A stretch of 64,000 nucleotides of DNA from Aurantimonas sp. Leaf443 (lineage in GTDB: Bacteria; Pseudomonadota; Alphaproteobacteria; Rhizobiales; Rhizobiaceae), in NCBI RefSeq assembly GCF_001425575.1, contig NZ_LMRD01000007.1, positions 434,001-498,000 of the forward strand, read 5' to 3'. This document shows, one piece after another, positions 63,599 through 64,000 of this stretch (its first letter is position 1; every line of letters begins with the position of its first letter). A program made the translations under genes and the position numbers. The notes under the pieces are model-generated. The model did no database searches. It worked only from the letters and a program-made list of their open reading frames with translations, and had not been told where the DNA came from.

Positions 63599-64000
63599 AT
63601 GCTGACCGTCCATCACCTCAACAATTCCCGCTCGCAGCGCGTGCTCTGGCTCCTGGAGGAGCTCGGCGTGCCCTACGAGGTCAAGCGCTACGAGCGCACC
63701 CGATCGATGCAGGCGCCGCCCGAGCTGAAGGCCGTGCACCCGCTCGGCAAGTCGCCGGTGGTCACGCAGGACGGGCATACGATCGCCGAGACCGGCGCGA
63801 TCGTGGAATACATCCTCTCCCGGCACGGCGAGGGCCGGCTGATGCCGCCGGAGGGCAGCGACGACTACTGGCAGGCGCGCCATTTCCTGCATTACGCGGA
63901 AGGCTCGGCCATGCCGCCGCTCTTCCTCAAGCTCGTCCTCTCGATGATCCCCGGGCGCGCGCCCTTCTACCTGCGCCCCGTGCTCTCGGCCGCGCTCGCC
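63599..64000 (+). CDS. Glutathione S-transferase, 3' end outside window
   Basis: The first 134 residues of a glutathione transferase are present. The thioredoxin-fold N-domain (MLTVHHLNNSRSQRVLWLLE, glutathione-contacting HPLGKSPVV, and the ETGAIVEYIL motif at about 64) is complete, and the helical C-domain is cut by the window end. SQRVLWLLEELG and the late AEGSAMPPLFL resemble the beta/URE2-like GST group of proteobacteria. Start is the ATG at 63599. Confidence 0.93.
   Translation, partial: MLTVHHLNNSRSQRVLWLLEELGVPYEVKRYERTRSMQAPPELKAVHPLGKSPVVTQDGHTIAETGAIVEYILSRHGEGRLMPPEGSDDYWQARHFLHYAEGSAMPPLFLKLVLSMIPGRAPFYLRPVLSAALA

Overview
The window is very GC-rich, densely coded chromosomal DNA. 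It looks like an alphaproteobacterium of the Hyphomicrobiales/rhizobial type. The evidence is a TGA-N9-TCA iron box of the RirA kind, a 434-residue rhizobial-style PncB, CUT1/CUT2/PAAT sugar importers each with a local GntR or XRE regulator, and a zinc-ribbon/cyclase/ATPase giant of a kind common in rhizobia. I cannot fix the genus from sequence alone. Genes use strong GGAG-type ribosome sites, and 4-bp start/stop overlaps are common. Reading frames open on the wrong strand are everywhere because of the GC content and were ignored.

Layout. 1-7.6 kb: housekeeping genes, comprising the end of a diguanylate cyclase, pncB, an aldose-epimerase-like protein, a Crp/Fnr regulator with a small translationally coupled partner, an aldo/keto reductase, a DUF421 membrane protein, DUF2256 and PhnA. 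7.6-14.8 kb: a siderophore uptake locus (ATPase, fused double permease, Tat-exported binding protein) divergent from a TonB-dependent receptor and a ferric-siderophore reductase, with one iron-box palindrome between the two arms. 14.8-16.4 kb: a small hypothetical protein, an exported pentapeptide-repeat protein and a decayed IS5-type transposase.

16.4-32.6 kb: two adjacent carbohydrate catabolic modules. The first holds galM facing a PfkB kinase, a LacD-type class I aldolase, a polar-amino-acid-type ABC importer, a class II aldolase and a FadR-like repressor. The second holds a MalK/UgpC-type ATPase facing a GntR regulator, an HSL-type esterase, a CUT1 importer, a ketose-epimerase-like TIM barrel and a Gfo/Idh dehydrogenase. 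Both modules together are bracketed by transposase relics (16.2 and 33.1-33.5 kb). 33.7-36.9 kb: tRNA-Ser(CGA), an AT-richer foreign patch with an alpha-oxoamine synthase, an apparently complete IS5-family element using a G-run frameshift, and tRNA-Gly(GCC).

37.3-48.0 kb: a chemoreceptor, then (minus strand) an XRE/cupin regulator and an eight-gene operon. The operon has a ribose/fructose-type importer with a single-domain ATPase, then a phosphotriesterase-family hydrolase, a ThuA-like protein, a ribokinase-like kinase, a BtpA/SgcQ TIM barrel and an N-carbamoyl-amino-acid-hydrolase-like enzyme. Related inverted repeats built from CTTGAA/TTCAAG lie before the regulator and before the binding-protein gene. 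The substrate is not obvious, and this is my strongest candidate for an undescribed pathway.

48.2-64.0 kb: mostly conserved genes. These are RecQ, a short-chain dehydrogenase, small stress/unknown proteins, an aminoglycoside-phosphotransferase-fold kinase, 6-phosphogluconate dehydrogenase, the 1068-residue cyclase-ATPase, a methyltransferase coupled to a protein I do not recognise, an EamA transporter, a DCC-family thiol protein, soluble transhydrogenase SthA, a BrnA-like protein and the start of a glutathione S-transferase.
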